42,556 nucleotides of DNA from CAZQSL01 sp964595945 (GCA_964595945.1 CAZQSL010000014.1:1-42556); one strand, 5' to 3'. Positions 1-8,941 are shown, counted from the first letter of the stretch. Numbers and translations are program-made. The notes: a model not told the origin generated them from the letters alone.

Positions 1-53
1 AGACCCCATTTTTTCAAAAAGGGGGTCTCCATGCTCTTGTCGTGAACGCTTAC
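1..53. repeat. Dispersed hairpin repeat, copy 1
   Basis: Bases 1-28 fold into a hairpin: agacccc pairs with ggggtct, and an inner five-base T run pairs with a five-base A run around a single C. The following block, up to base 53, is nearly identical to a block at 13808-13834, with one difference in the sequence around atg(c/t)tcttgtcgtgaacgc. The second copy lies just downstream of a minus-strand transporter gene, so read on the minus strand the hairpin could help end transcripts, although it has no clean U tract. That the window starts exactly inside this repeat may reflect an assembly break; this is an inference. Confidence 0.7.
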
Positions 54-504
54 TTATTATTTAACAAGAGAAACAACAAATCCTGCAACACCAGAAGTAA
101 AGAGCGTTATTGACAAATTACTTCCCGGGAACAAAATACTTCAAAATTTCAAACAATCCAATCTGCCGCTTGATGTGCGGCGCATGATGACGAGTATCCC
201 GGGGTATACGAAGGAATCGACGACTGGCCAGCGGTGGTACGAGACGCTGGTGAATCTCGCGCGGCGGCCATCGGATAGTCCGACAGTCGAGTGGATTAAA
301 GATGTCGTCAACACGGGGCGAGGTTTACAGGATCGGGATATGCCGCACCGCGTGAATCCTATGACGAGTTCTCCGCTGGCACCGGGGATTGAAGATACGA
401 CGATGGATTTTGCCCGTGATATAAATATCGCGCGGCGGAATGCGTGGCGGACATTTGCGCTCGGTGCGAACAGTGGCGCAGCATCGGCACCTCGAACGAT
501 ATAA
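46..504 (+). pseudogene. Orphan, 5'-truncated reading frame of unknown function
   Basis: An open frame runs from the stop codon at 43-45 to TAA at 502-504, about 152 codons. Its first 43 codons contain no ATG, GTG or TTG; the first usable start is GTG at 175, which has no convincing ribosome site. The encoded sequence looks protein-like, with mixed charged helices (for example TPEVKSVIDKLLPG and RRNAWRTFALG), and the downstream half has a GC-rich third position. I do not recognise a family. The 5' end merges into the dispersed hairpin repeat, so the simplest reading is the C-terminal remnant of a gene cut by the repeat or by a rearrangement. Alternatively, a 109-residue protein starts at GTG 175. 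It converges on the histidine kinase gene. Confidence 0.4.
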
Positions 505-565
505 TCCTCCATATTACACCGACGCAATATATCACCCAATTATGAATGGAAAGGATACACCAAGA

Positions 566-3500
566 CTAATCGATTACATCTCTAATCGTTTTGCAGAGTT
601 TCACTATGCTGAAAGGTTTCTGAATGAACCCGCTTATGCCATCGACAATCAATTGGCTTGCCTGGCCATCAATGCTATATCCAGAAGCAAGAATAACTTT
701 GACCTCAGGATTGATTTTCTTGAGACCACGATATATCTCGGCTCCATCCATTTCAGGCATGATCATATCGAGAATGACAACTGCGATGTCATCATGCAGA
801 TCCTTGTAAAGATCAAGCGCCATCCTTCCCGTATTCGCGATAAACACCTGATAGCCAGCTTTGCGCAGCACCTTGCCGGCGAGTTTCAGGACTGCTGTTT
901 CATCGTCGACAATCAGAATTGTTTCCGTACCCGAAAGAATAGTTGCATCAGATTTCGTCTCTACATATTCCGCATCATCACTGAAGGGGAGATATACCTT
1001 GAAGGAAGTTCCTATTCCCGATTCGCTGTAGACTGTAATAAAGCCCCCATGGCGCTTTACGATACCGTATGAAATGGACAAGCCAAGCCCTGTTCCTTTC
1101 CCAACATCTTTTGTCGTAAAAAATGGATCGAAAACCCTGCCTTTGGTTTCTTCTGACATCCCCGTCCCCGTGTCGGTGATCTGTATCATGCAATATTCGC
1201 CGGCAATTGCATCGATGTGCTGTTGCATAAACGCCTCGTCAACATTCACGTGCGAAGATTCAATAATAATCGAGCCGCCATTCGGCATCGCATCGCGTGC
1301 ATTGTTGCAAATATTCAATAGCACCTGGCTGATCTGATTTTCATCTACATTGACCGGGTTAAGACCTTCAGCAAGCACGCTCCTAATGGCGATGGTTTTG
1401 GGCATGCTCCTATGTAAAATGGTGATAACGTCATCAAGTATCCTGTTGATTTTGACACTTCTCACATTGATTTTTTCCTGTCTTGCGAAAGTAAGCAGCT
1501 TAGTCGTTAGCTCGCTTGCTCTTTCGGCGGCTTTCTCGATTTCACACAATGATGTGAGAACGGAATCACTGACCGTGCAATCTGTTCGCGCCAGTTGCAC
1601 ATTACCCATAATCAGACACAGCATATTGTTGAAGTCATGCGCAACGCCACCGGCAAGCGTGCCGATTGTTTCCATTTTCTGTGCCTGGACAAGTTGCTGC
1701 AACAAAAAATCTTTCTCGGCCTCTGCCTTTCTATGTTCGCTCAAGTCGCGGCAGACCTCGCAAACAATGTTCCTTCCTTTCCATTCAAAAACACCTGTAG
1801 ACACCTCGACAGGAAACAGCGTGCCACTGCTATTCTTGTGGTTGCACGTTATCGAACGCAAAGAATGCTCTCTGGCAGTCCTGGCCATCAGTTCTTTGGC
1901 TATCGAAGCATCATCAAATATGGTATCAATCGTTTTCGCAAGAAAAACATCTTTCTCATACCCATACAAGTTACAGGCCGAAGTATTGACATCGACGATT
2001 ATCCCCGTGTCTGCATCCACAAGCAATATGGCATCGAGTTCCGATTCGAATAAAAGCCTGTATTTTGCTTCATTTTCTGTCATTTGCGCCCTGTGTTTAG
2101 CATGATGTATCGCTATCACGAAAAACTCGGAGAACCGTCTCAAAACACTGGCATCACGTTCCGAAAAACCCTCGTGACTGTTAGCAAGCGCTAACTGTCC
2201 TATTATTTTCCCATCACTTACAACCGGCACCGCCAAAAAACTGAAAATTTCGACAGAAGCTTCTTCCTTGTTTTGCATCATACATATTTTTGCATGAGAG
2301 TTCTGCATCAGTTCATTTCCAGACAGCAAAACGTGTGTAAACAGGCCGCAATCGCCTGCCTTCGGCGATGCTGTGAATTGTTTTTCGCCGGCGAATAACG
2401 TGGGGGCTATGTGCTTGCCGGTAATTTCTCTATCTTCATGGTTATGAGATAATATTCCATGATCGCTAATCAGTGATACGAGACCATGCTCACTGCGAGT
2501 CAACTGCCGGGCATGTTTGATAACTATTTCGGATACTATTTCAATTGACACAGAATGGTCATTCATAGCCTGCGCAAACTCCGCAATGGCAGTTCTTACC
2601 GTCATTTCTCGTTCCACGCCCTCGTGAGCGCATTTTAAGACATCGAGCGTATGGTTTATGTCTTTTGCAAGCTGCCCCATTTCGTCATTGCCATCGACTG
2701 GCGCCCTCAGCGAAAAATCCGATGTTCCGGCGATCTTCCCAAACAAAACCGAAAGTTTTCCAATGCGGTTAAGCACAAAGCTCTGTATGAGCAGGACCAT
2801 GACAATAAACAGTCCTGCGGTGGTGATGACTGACAGCGTGTTGAAAATCCGTATCGTTTGTTGTCCCTGCTGGAAAATATCGCGATTTTGTTCAAACATC
2901 AGCGTGAACAATGGAAACCCGAAAACATCCCTGAATACTACATATCCACGTATGTTACTGCCATCCATTGCCACGATCGCAGTATCCCATCCAGTTTTAG
3001 TATGTTTCATCGAATCATGTATTGCTTGTGGCAGTTTGTTATCGTCATTGTCGAGCTTTGCTAATTTGAGCTGTGTAATGCTTGACCATGATTGGAGTTG
3101 CGCAACGGATACATATCGCCCCATGAACATCCATCCGCGCGAAGGCCCTTCACCATTGCTTGTAAGGATAGAAAGCATGTTGAATGTCATCGGTCGTCCA
3201 TCCAGCATTATCAGCCCTTTACCAATTGGTTTTTTATCGACTCCAAGCCCCTCAAGCACTTTGCTGAAATCTTCGGGAAGCGGAATCGTCCGTTCATTTT
3301 CAAGATCGTACATCTTCGCATAGATGACTTTGCCGGAATTGTCTATATATGCAATCAGATTGTTTCCTGTTGTCGTGAATGTCGAATCCATCATATTGCT
3401 GGAGATATACACATCTCTGTATTCGTGATCGATCATGAAACGATATGTATCATCCCAATGTGCCCAGTCTTTTACAACTGCTTCCCTATTATCAAGTTCA

Positions 3501-3667
3501 ATTTCATGTGTATTGATTATGCGTTGAAAATCAAGTTGCATTATATTGTTTTCTATCGAAACAAAAGGTTTTTCGATAATATTAGATATGAATAGGCTTG
3601 AAATCGCAAAAAACGCCAGAAAGACGGCCCCCATAATCATTACGATTCTGTTTTTCAGCGAGTACAT
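566..3667 (-). CDS. Membrane-bound hybrid sensor histidine kinase (CHASE4-HAMP-GAF-PAS-HisKA-HATPase-REC)
   Basis: This 1033-residue sensor kinase should detect an extracytoplasmic signal and autophosphorylate a histidine, then pass the phosphate to its own receiver domain. Transmembrane helices lie near residues 8-29 and 279-299, and the loop between them (about 40-270) looks like a CHASE4 sensor (DWAHWDDTYRF). A HAMP linker follows (300-345), then a GAF-like domain (360-525), a PAS domain (530-650), the H-box with His677 (GGVAHDFNN) and an ATPase domain with NICNNARDAM, DTGTGM and GKGTGLGLS. The C-terminal receiver has acidic residues at 921-922, phospho-acceptor Asp967 and Lys1017. The ATG is preceded by AAAGGA. 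No DNA-binding partner is adjacent, so the output could be a phosphotransfer protein encoded elsewhere. The ligand is unknown. Confidence 0.93.
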   Translation of the reverse strand: MYSLKNRIVMIMGAVFLAFFAISSLFISNIIEKPFVSIENNIMQLDFQRIINTHEIELDNREAVVKDWAHWDDTYRFMIDHEYRDVYISSNMMDSTFTTTGNNLIAYIDNSGKVIYAKMYDLENERTIPLPEDFSKVLEGLGVDKKPIGKGLIMLDGRPMTFNMLSILTSNGEGPSRGWMFMGRYVSVAQLQSWSSITQLKLAKLDNDDNKLPQAIHDSMKHTKTGWDTAIVAMDGSNIRGYVVFRDVFGFPLFTLMFEQNRDIFQQGQQTIRIFNTLSVITTAGLFIVMVLLIQSFVLNRIGKLSVLFGKIAGTSDFSLRAPVDGNDEMGQLAKDINHTLDVLKCAHEGVEREMTVRTAIAEFAQAMNDHSVSIEIVSEIVIKHARQLTRSEHGLVSLISDHGILSHNHEDREITGKHIAPTLFAGEKQFTASPKAGDCGLFTHVLLSGNELMQNSHAKICMMQNKEEASVEIFSFLAVPVVSDGKIIGQLALANSHEGFSERDASVLRRFSEFFVIAIHHAKHRAQMTENEAKYRLLFESELDAILLVDADTGIIVDVNTSACNLYGYEKDVFLAKTIDTIFDDASIAKELMARTAREHSLRSITCNHKNSSGTLFPVEVSTGVFEWKGRNIVCEVCRDLSEHRKAEAEKDFLLQQLVQAQKMETIGTLAGGVAHDFNNMLCLIMGNVQLARTDCTVSDSVLTSLCEIEKAAERASELTTKLLTFARQEKINVRSVKINRILDDVITILHRSMPKTIAIRSVLAEGLNPVNVDENQISQVLLNICNNARDAMPNGGSIIIESSHVNVDEAFMQQHIDAIAGEYCMIQITDTGTGMSEETKGRVFDPFFTTKDVGKGTGLGLSISYGIVKRHGGFITVYSESGIGTSFKVYLPFSDDAEYVETKSDATILSGTETILIVDDETAVLKLAGKVLRKAGYQVFIANTGRMALDLYKDLHDDIAVVILDMIMPEMDGAEIYRGLKKINPEVKVILASGYSIDGQASQLIVDGISGFIQKPFSIVKLCKTIRDVID

Positions 3668-3726
3668 AACTATCCTTTCACTATTCCCATTATTGTATTA
3701 GTCTGGTATGGGATAATGATTGCCAT

Positions 3727-3754
3727 ATTATATTTTGATTTAACATTAATTCAA
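3727..3754 (-). promoter_or_regulatory. Sigma-70-type promoter for the hybrid kinase
   Basis: Read on the minus strand, TTGAAT (3749-3754) and a perfect TATAAT (3727-3732) are separated by 16 bases, in a very AT-rich stretch 60 bases upstream of the kinase ATG. It lies downstream of the tRNA-Leu terminator, so the kinase is probably a separate transcript. Confidence 0.55.
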
Positions 3755-3786
3755 ATTAAAACACAAGGATTAATAATATTAATACC

Positions 3787-3815
3787 AAAAAGCCCTGATA
3801 TAATCAGGGCTTTTT
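3787..3815 (-). terminator. Intrinsic terminator after tRNA-Leu
   Basis: A 9-bp perfect stem (agccctgat, 3791-3799, with atcagggct, 3803-3811) has a three-base loop and is flanked by A and T runs, so it can work in both directions. On the minus strand it starts only a few bases after the tRNA 3' end and is followed by a run of U. Confidence 0.85.
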
Positions 3816-3819
3816 GACA

Positions 3820-3904
3820 TGCCGGAGACGGGAATCGAACCCGTACGAGAGAGGCCCTCACGGGATTTTAAGTCCCGGGTGTCTACCAGTTCCACCACTC
3901 CGGC
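3820..3904 (-). tRNA. tRNA-Leu (anticodon UAA)
   Basis: An 85-base class II tRNA. The acceptor stem GCCGGAG (3904-3898) pairs with CTCCGGC, and the discriminator base is A at 3820. The anticodon stem CGGGA/TCCCG encloses the loop CTTAAAA, giving anticodon UAA. The long variable arm (GTGAGGGCCTCTCTCGT region) is typical of tRNA-Leu, and the T arm is GGGTTCGAATCCC. The 3' CCA is not encoded. It reads UUA codons and by wobble UUG. Confidence 0.97.
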
Positions 3905-3913
3905 GTGCTGGTT

Positions 3914-3942
3914 ATTATAGCGTGTACGGTGCATTCTTGCCA
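3914..3942 (-). promoter_or_regulatory. Probable promoter of tRNA-Leu
   Basis: On the minus strand a perfect TATAAT (3914-3919) lies 9 bases before the tRNA 5' end. A weak -35 TGGCAA (3937-3942) sits 17 bases upstream of it. The position is right for a tRNA promoter with a very short leader. Confidence 0.5.
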
Positions 3943-3994
3943 TATTGGCATCAAGTCATATATTGCATGCAGTACATCGTCGCGCAGTTTCGCA

Positions 3995-5221
3995 TCAGGG
4001 TTTCATTGATTTGCCTGAGCCGTTGTATTGCAGGGTGATGAATGGGCCGCTGGGTGATGGCAACGCTTGCGACGCGAGGATGATGGTGCGGGATTGGGGC
4101 AGCATGACGAAGCTCTGCAGGGTGTTGGATCGACAGACAGTATTCTTTGTTGCCGTGCCGCGGGTTCCTGTTTTGAGGTCGAATGTGTCGGACATGATTA
4201 TCTGTGCGATTGTGGGATCGATGTTTCCCCTGTTTTCGTTGAGGAGCTGTTCGAGCCGCATATAGCGGTAGTCGGTGTCTGTTTTGCCAGTGCCGTATAT
4301 GACTGCCATCGGTTTTCGCTGAGTTTTTTTGAGTGAGGGATCGAGATAGTGATTGGTGCGCCATAGCAGACCGTCCTGTGGGGCGTAGCGGAGTATCTTC
4401 GATGCGCTCATCTCGACGATGAAGGCGTCTTTTGCGGCTGGGTCGACTACGACAACGTTGTAGCCAGTAGTGCGTGGGCCCTTGTCGAGGATGGAGTATG
4501 CGTCGGCGAGGTTTGCCGATTCTTGCAGAAGTTTGCGGAGCAGCATCATGATTGGCATGCCGTCGACGGTGGCGTCGGTGGACATGGATGTCATCTCGCC
4601 CATGGTGATGCCTCGGGAGTTCATGCCCGTGAGGGTGCCGACCATGCCTGGCCATCCGGCGGATACGAAGGGTGTCCCCTGTGCCGGCGTGATTTCGAAA
4701 ACGGTATTCATGCTGACGATAAATTCATCTCCGGGCCAGTCGAGATTCCGCGCGTGGATGATTTCGCCTTTCGCCGCTCCTGGCAGGGCCACGAAGTTGG
4801 AGCACAGGGGAAGCTTTGCACCGACCATGCCGGCCGATGCTATATCAAGGAATATGTTGGCATAGATGATCCTGTCGAGCGGGACGCCGGCGGCTTCGGC
4901 TATGCCTTCCATCTCCTGCATGTATTCGGCGGGGATATGAGGTTTGAGCGACTTGGCGCCACGCAGGAGGTCGTTGGGGCTGATGCCGAACAGTGATCCT
5001 TTTTCGTTGAAAAAATAGTCGAGAAGAGACACGATTTCAGTTTTGAGGAGACGTCCGTGCTGAAGGCCGATTTCGCGTGGGGTGCCGCCGAGATGCACAA
5101 TGCGCACGCCTTCCACATTTTCCACATAGGCTTCGAATGGCGCGCATTGCGCTCCAACGGCAAGCAGTATCACCAGTGCTACGGTCAGTGCGCCGGTCAT
5201 CCATCTATTGTTTCTTGCCAT
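3995..5221 (-). CDS. Secreted C45-type autoproteolytic amidohydrolase/acyltransferase
   Basis: Member of the N-terminal-nucleophile family that includes acyl-CoA:6-aminopenicillanic acid acyltransferase and related amidases (C45/AAT). These enzymes cut themselves to expose a catalytic Cys and then hydrolyse or transfer amide-linked acyl groups; the substrate here cannot be told. The likely nucleophile is in LPLCSNFVALP (about residue 140), followed by the family-typical ARNLDWPG. I start at ATG 5219-5221 (MARNNRW) because CGGAGG lies about 9 bases upstream; an ATG 45 bases earlier has no ribosome site. The resulting 408-residue protein begins with a signal peptide ending near VGAQCA, so it acts outside the cytoplasm. 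It is transcribed divergently from the GH84 gene. Confidence 0.85.
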   Translation of the reverse strand: MARNNRWMTGALTVALVILLAVGAQCAPFEAYVENVEGVRIVHLGGTPREIGLQHGRLLKTEIVSLLDYFFNEKGSLFGISPNDLLRGAKSLKPHIPAEYMQEMEGIAEAAGVPLDRIIYANIFLDIASAGMVGAKLPLCSNFVALPGAAKGEIIHARNLDWPGDEFIVSMNTVFEITPAQGTPFVSAGWPGMVGTLTGMNSRGITMGEMTSMSTDATVDGMPIMMLLRKLLQESANLADAYSILDKGPRTTGYNVVVVDPAAKDAFIVEMSASKILRYAPQDGLLWRTNHYLDPSLKKTQRKPMAVIYGTGKTDTDYRYMRLEQLLNENRGNIDPTIAQIIMSDTFDLKTGTRGTATKNTVCRSNTLQSFVMLPQSRTIILASQALPSPSGPFITLQYNGSGKSMKP

Positions 5222-5269
5222 ATTGTATGCCTCCGGGTTTTCCTTATTGCCTTGATTTCTTTTCACACG

Positions 5270-5299
5270 ATCTTACACGAGCTGCCGCGGAGTGGTCAA
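5270..5299 (-). promoter_or_regulatory. Promoter for the C45 amidohydrolase
   Basis: On the minus strand TTGACC (5294-5299) and TAAGAT (5270-5275) are 18 bases apart, about 50 bases upstream of the chosen ATG. It is back-to-back with the predicted GH84 promoter. Confidence 0.45.
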
Positions 5300-5322
5300 C
5301 ACCCCATGCGGTAACCATGTTT

Positions 5323-5352
5323 TGGACAAACTGATCTATCTTCGGATATACT
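5323..5352 (+). promoter_or_regulatory. Promoter for the GH84-family gene
   Basis: TGGACA (5323-5328) and TATACT (5347-5352) are separated by 18 bases, 30 bases upstream of the start codon at 5383. Confidence 0.4.
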
Positions 5353-5382
5353 GTCTCAAATATCTGCGTACGGAGTTTTCGC

Positions 5383-6729
5383 ATGAACAAGTTTACGCCA
5401 CAACTCGAAACCGGCATCATCGAAGGCTTCTACGGCAAACCGTGGAGCCCCGCCGGACGATTCGCCATGCTTGAGTTTATGTCACGCAACGGTTTTGGCA
5501 CATACATATATGCCCCAAAAGATGATCCTTACCATCGCGAACTCTGGCGCGAATCCTATCCGGCGCGAGACACCGCGGCCCTCACTCGCATCATCCGCCG
5601 CTGTCAGGCTCTCAAACTCGATTTCGCGTGGGCTGTCAGCCCGGGACTTTCCATGCGGTATTCGTCGCGCAAAGATTTTAACCTGCTTGTCGATAAGTTC
5701 GCGTGGGTCGCATCGTTTGGTGTCAATACATTTGCTGTGCTGCTCGATGATATTCCTTCATTCCTCACACACACGAGTGACAAGAAGAAGTGGGATTCTC
5801 TCGCAGCCGCCCACAGCGATCTGCTCAACCGGTTCTACGATGCCGCCGCACCCCATGCCGGTAATCTGCGGCTGTGGTTTTGTCCTCAGGAGTATGTCGG
5901 GACATCACCGTCTCCCTACCTCGAAACGATCGGCAATGCCCTGCGCCCCGAAATCGGCATATTCTGGACGGGACCTCTTGTCGTTTCCCCACTCATCACT
6001 GCCTCAGACGCAGCCGCCATAAGCTCTGTCCTGCGCCGGAAACCTCTCCTCTGGGACAATTATCCAGTCAACGATTACAACCGAAACACCCTCAACCTCG
6101 CACCCCTCACCGCGCGTCCCGCCGCTCTCACACAGCATATTGACGCCTACTTCGCCAATCCAATGAACGAGCCCCTTGCCTCCATGATCCCCCTCCACAC
6201 CATCGCCGGATGGCTCGCCTCGCCTGCCACATACCATCCCGAAAAGGCATGGCGCAAAGCTGTCGCATCCGCTCTCCCCGGTGTTACACTGACAACGTAC
6301 CAGGCTGATCTCCTTCGTGAATTCTGCCAGCTCTGGCCCTCCACCTTTTTCTATGGAGAACCTCCCTGCCTCGCTGAACGCGCGCTTGCCACGGCCCGTT
6401 CCGGTGATCCCGCGCCGATGGCAAGACTTGCCATGAGTCTCACATCTCTTGAGTCCCGCATCAAATCCGAATCATCTCTCGCCCCCTTCGCGCGCGAAGT
6501 AGCGCCCTATCTCCGCCCGGTCCGTCTCCATGCCGAAACCGCACTTGCCGCTGCCGACCTTCAGCGCAAAGCCCATGATCCGGCACTCACAAAAAAGCTC
6601 GCGGCACTGATCCGCCGTACCGAAAAATCCGCCCCGCGACCAGCCGCGGGGGCTTTCACCGCCTATGCACGTTTTGTCATCAGCAAGTACGGCGTGTCGC
6701 CCGATGCGGTTGTCAACCCGTATTTATGA
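5383..6729 (+). CDS. GH84-family beta-N-acetylglucosaminidase-like protein
   Basis: 448 residues. The N-terminal 300 residues match the GH84 (NAGidase/O-GlcNAcase) TIM-barrel: GIIEGFYGKPWSPAGR at 11-26, then YIYAPKDDPYHRELWRE, and the catalytic aspartate pair in FAVLLDDIPS (Asp122-Asp123). These enzymes remove terminal beta-linked GlcNAc by substrate-assisted catalysis. The last 150 residues are helical. There is no signal peptide, so the protein is predicted to be cytoplasmic; many bacterial GH84 enzymes are instead secreted and multidomain. ATG 5383 is preceded by CGGAG. It converges with a GH4 glycosidase, and the two stop codons are only 44 bases apart. A role in salvage of GlcNAc-containing glycans is an inference. 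Confidence 0.88.
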   Translation: MNKFTPQLETGIIEGFYGKPWSPAGRFAMLEFMSRNGFGTYIYAPKDDPYHRELWRESYPARDTAALTRIIRRCQALKLDFAWAVSPGLSMRYSSRKDFNLLVDKFAWVASFGVNTFAVLLDDIPSFLTHTSDKKKWDSLAAAHSDLLNRFYDAAAPHAGNLRLWFCPQEYVGTSPSPYLETIGNALRPEIGIFWTGPLVVSPLITASDAAAISSVLRRKPLLWDNYPVNDYNRNTLNLAPLTARPAALTQHIDAYFANPMNEPLASMIPLHTIAGWLASPATYHPEKAWRKAVASALPGVTLTTYQADLLREFCQLWPSTFFYGEPPCLAERALATARSGDPAPMARLAMSLTSLESRIKSESSLAPFAREVAPYLRPVRLHAETALAAADLQRKAHDPALTKKLAALIRRTEKSAPRPAAGAFTAYARFVISKYGVSPDAVVNPYL

Positions 6730-6773
6730 GGTGCGGCGGATACCGTTTGCTGATCACCCGCCGGATGAATAGG

Positions 6774-8075
6774 TCAAAAGGGGAGGACATCCTTTTGCAA
6801 CTCGCATAGTTCGTCGAAAGCCCTGCGGCAGCCATCCCTCGTGGGGGGCGCGAGCGGGTCCATAGCGAAGGCATCGAACGCCGGAGCCGGATCGCGGCTG
6901 ATAACGGACTGTGCCGTCAGCCGGGCAATCTCGAATTGTACTCGCATGATGTCGGCAAGCACCTCCGGCACAGCGCCTACGTGCTCTGGAGAGAATACTC
7001 CGTCCACGGCACGGGCCGGCACTTCCACAATCGCCCATTCAGGCAGATTGGGGATAAAAAGTCCATCGTTGAGGACATTGACAGCGGGATAGTATCCGGG
7101 CTTGCCAGTGACGAGTGACTCCACGATGTCCATGCCGCCCTCTATATTCGACGGGATCGAGTCGAGCGGCAGATCGATTTTGCCCGAACCGTACAACTTC
7201 GCCGCGAGCACCCTGAGTTTGCATTCGGTTTCGGAAAAAAGCTGGTACGGAAACCATTGCGGGAGCACGGAGCGGCTGCCCGGCCCATCGCTTGGGAGAT
7301 ATTCTCCGATGTGGCTGTCGCTGCTGACCGGATAGTAGCCGAAGTCACGGTAACATTTCCTGACAAGTTTTTCGTGCAAGAACGGGGCAGCGTCCACGAG
7401 TTTTTCGAGCCGGGGATAGAGGTCTTTTCCGGTGCGTGCGTCGGTCAGTTCGAAAAACCACGAAAAATGGTTGAGTCCCCACGCGCGCGCCTTGAGGCCG
7501 GATGGCCGCAATCCGAGTTTTGGCGCAAGTCTGATCACGCCGAGGATAAATTCCGGACACATTCCGACACATCTGAGCCCTGTGGCCTGAGTGATGGCCG
7601 TGTTGACACGGGGAAGCGGATTGGTCACGTTGATCAGCAGCGCATCTGGACACTGGCGCTCCATCATGCGGCAGATCGAGAGCACGAGGGGGATCGTACG
7701 AAGCGAATGAAACAGTCCGCCAGGGCCGCCGCACTCTGCCATGTCTTGCATCGAGCCATATTTTTGCGGCACTTCGAGATCCTGCTTCCAGTATTTCCAT
7801 CGTCCGACCTCAACTGAAAGCATCACGTAGTCAGCGCCTTCGAGACTCTTTTCCGTGTCGGTGCAGGTTTCGATGACAAGGGGACTGCCTGACTCTCGAT
7901 TTATCCTTTCCGCGGCTGCACGCACGACAGCGAGCCGCTCCGCGCTGATGTCGGCAAGGACGAGCGTAGAGCCCGCAAGGCCGCGAGCCTTGACTGCTTC
8001 GAGTGACATGACCGGGCCGAATGACGCTCCGCCGGCTCCTACCATCACTATTGTCGGTTTTCCGTTGCAATTCAT
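6774..8075 (-). CDS. GH4-family NAD- and metal-dependent glycosidase (alpha-glucosidase/galactosidase/glucuronidase type)
   Basis: 433 residues. GH4 enzymes use a bound NAD+ and a divalent metal in an oxidation-elimination mechanism rather than a classical glycosidase pair. The Rossmann glycine motif is VGAGGASFGPV (12-22), with VLADIS at the adenosine-binding strand. INVTNP (149-153) and the predicted metal ligands Cys173 (VGMCPE) and His203 (LNHFSWF) are present at the places seen in the alpha-glucosidase AglA subgroup. Substrate stereochemistry and phosphorylation state cannot be read off. The ATG is preceded by TGAGGTGA. A TATAAT-like -10 (8104-8109, minus strand) lies 30 bases upstream, so the gene may have its own promoter besides read-through from truB. 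Confidence 0.88.
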   Translation of the reverse strand: MNCNGKPTIVMVGAGGASFGPVMSLEAVKARGLAGSTLVLADISAERLAVVRAAAERINRESGSPLVIETCTDTEKSLEGADYVMLSVEVGRWKYWKQDLEVPQKYGSMQDMAECGGPGGLFHSLRTIPLVLSICRMMERQCPDALLINVTNPLPRVNTAITQATGLRCVGMCPEFILGVIRLAPKLGLRPSGLKARAWGLNHFSWFFELTDARTGKDLYPRLEKLVDAAPFLHEKLVRKCYRDFGYYPVSSDSHIGEYLPSDGPGSRSVLPQWFPYQLFSETECKLRVLAAKLYGSGKIDLPLDSIPSNIEGGMDIVESLVTGKPGYYPAVNVLNDGLFIPNLPEWAIVEVPARAVDGVFSPEHVGAVPEVLADIMRVQFEIARLTAQSVISRDPAPAFDAFAMDPLAPPTRDGCRRAFDELCELQKDVLPF

Positions 8076-8130
8076 CTTTCACCTCAGGCTTCAGGATGAG
8101 ATGATTATATCGCAATTCCGCGAGGTAAGA

Positions 8131-8826
8131 TTAAATAACCGGATTTTTTGAAAATGCTTCGAGGGCGTTTGCATGATTGATCGCGTCTATATCGAGTGAG
8201 TCTTCGATGTGAAAGGGGCCAATGGCCGTGCGGACAAGGAAGGCAGTCACGGCAGGCACCCCAATGGCGGCTCCGATATCTTCGACCAAAGTGCGGATAT
8301 AAGTGCCGCCGGAACAGGTTATCTCTATCAGGGCGCGCGGCCTGCCGGACCCGTCGGTGCGAAATCCCACGAGCTCGATGTCGAAAATAGTCACACGTCT
8401 CGGGGGCCGGTCGATGGTGATGCCCTGTCGCTGGAGTCTGTATAGCGGCACTCCGTCTTTTTTCAGTGCGGAAACCATTGGCGGCACCTGCTCGATTTCA
8501 CCCCTGAAATGGTGAAACACCGACAGTACGGCGCTTTCGGTTACAGCGGCGTCACAACGTTCGATCACCTTGCCATCGGCATCTCCGGAGTCGGTTTTGA
8601 CACCAAAAAGGGCCTCCGCCCGATATGTTTTCGGCAAGTGAGAAAAGTCGTTCATGCGCCTGGTCGCGCTGTTGACAAGACAGACAAGCACTCCGCACGC
8701 GAGCGGATCGAGCGTGCCGGCATGCCCCACTTTTTTGATGCCGAGGCGCTGCCTGACCTGATAGACAACGTCGTGCGAGGTCATGCCGGGGGGTTTGAAT
8801 ATGTTGAGAAAGCCGCTTTCGAGCAT
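8131..8826 (-). CDS. truB: tRNA pseudouridine(55) synthase TruB
   Basis: Isomerises U55 of the T loop in elongator tRNAs to pseudouridine. The 231-residue protein shows the TruB signature HAGTLDPLACGVL with catalytic Asp40, the N-terminal GFLNIFKPPGMTSHDVV, the YRAEALFGVKTDSGD strand and the C-terminal motif GTYIRTLVEDIG. I start at ATG 8824-8826 (MLESGFLN) because GGAG lies 9 bases upstream; an in-frame ATG seven codons earlier has no site. It is shorter than the approximately 300-residue enterobacterial protein and ends right after the catalytic domain, so it appears to lack the C-terminal PUA-like extension. It lies between the flippase and GH4 genes on the same strand, away from its common rbfA/rpsO neighbours. 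Confidence 0.95.
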   Translation of the reverse strand: MLESGFLNIFKPPGMTSHDVVYQVRQRLGIKKVGHAGTLDPLACGVLVCLVNSATRRMNDFSHLPKTYRAEALFGVKTDSGDADGKVIERCDAAVTESAVLSVFHHFRGEIEQVPPMVSALKKDGVPLYRLQRQGITIDRPPRRVTIFDIELVGFRTDGSGRPRALIEITCSGGTYIRTLVEDIGAAIGVPAVTAFLVRTAIGPFHIEDSLDIDAINHANALEAFSKNPVI

Positions 8827-8941
8827 GATGAATATCTCCAGAAACAAGCACTATGGCAGACTTGGCCGGAGGACTGCCAGCGGGACGGATTGGCCCCGGG
8901 CGCGCCCGGGCCTATGGTCCATCACAGGTTGATGGAAATGC

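Noticed and set aside
8892..8912. GC-only palindrome between truB and the flippase gene, considered as a terminator
   Set aside because: It has no following T run on either strand, and truB probably depends on read-through from the flippase promoter.
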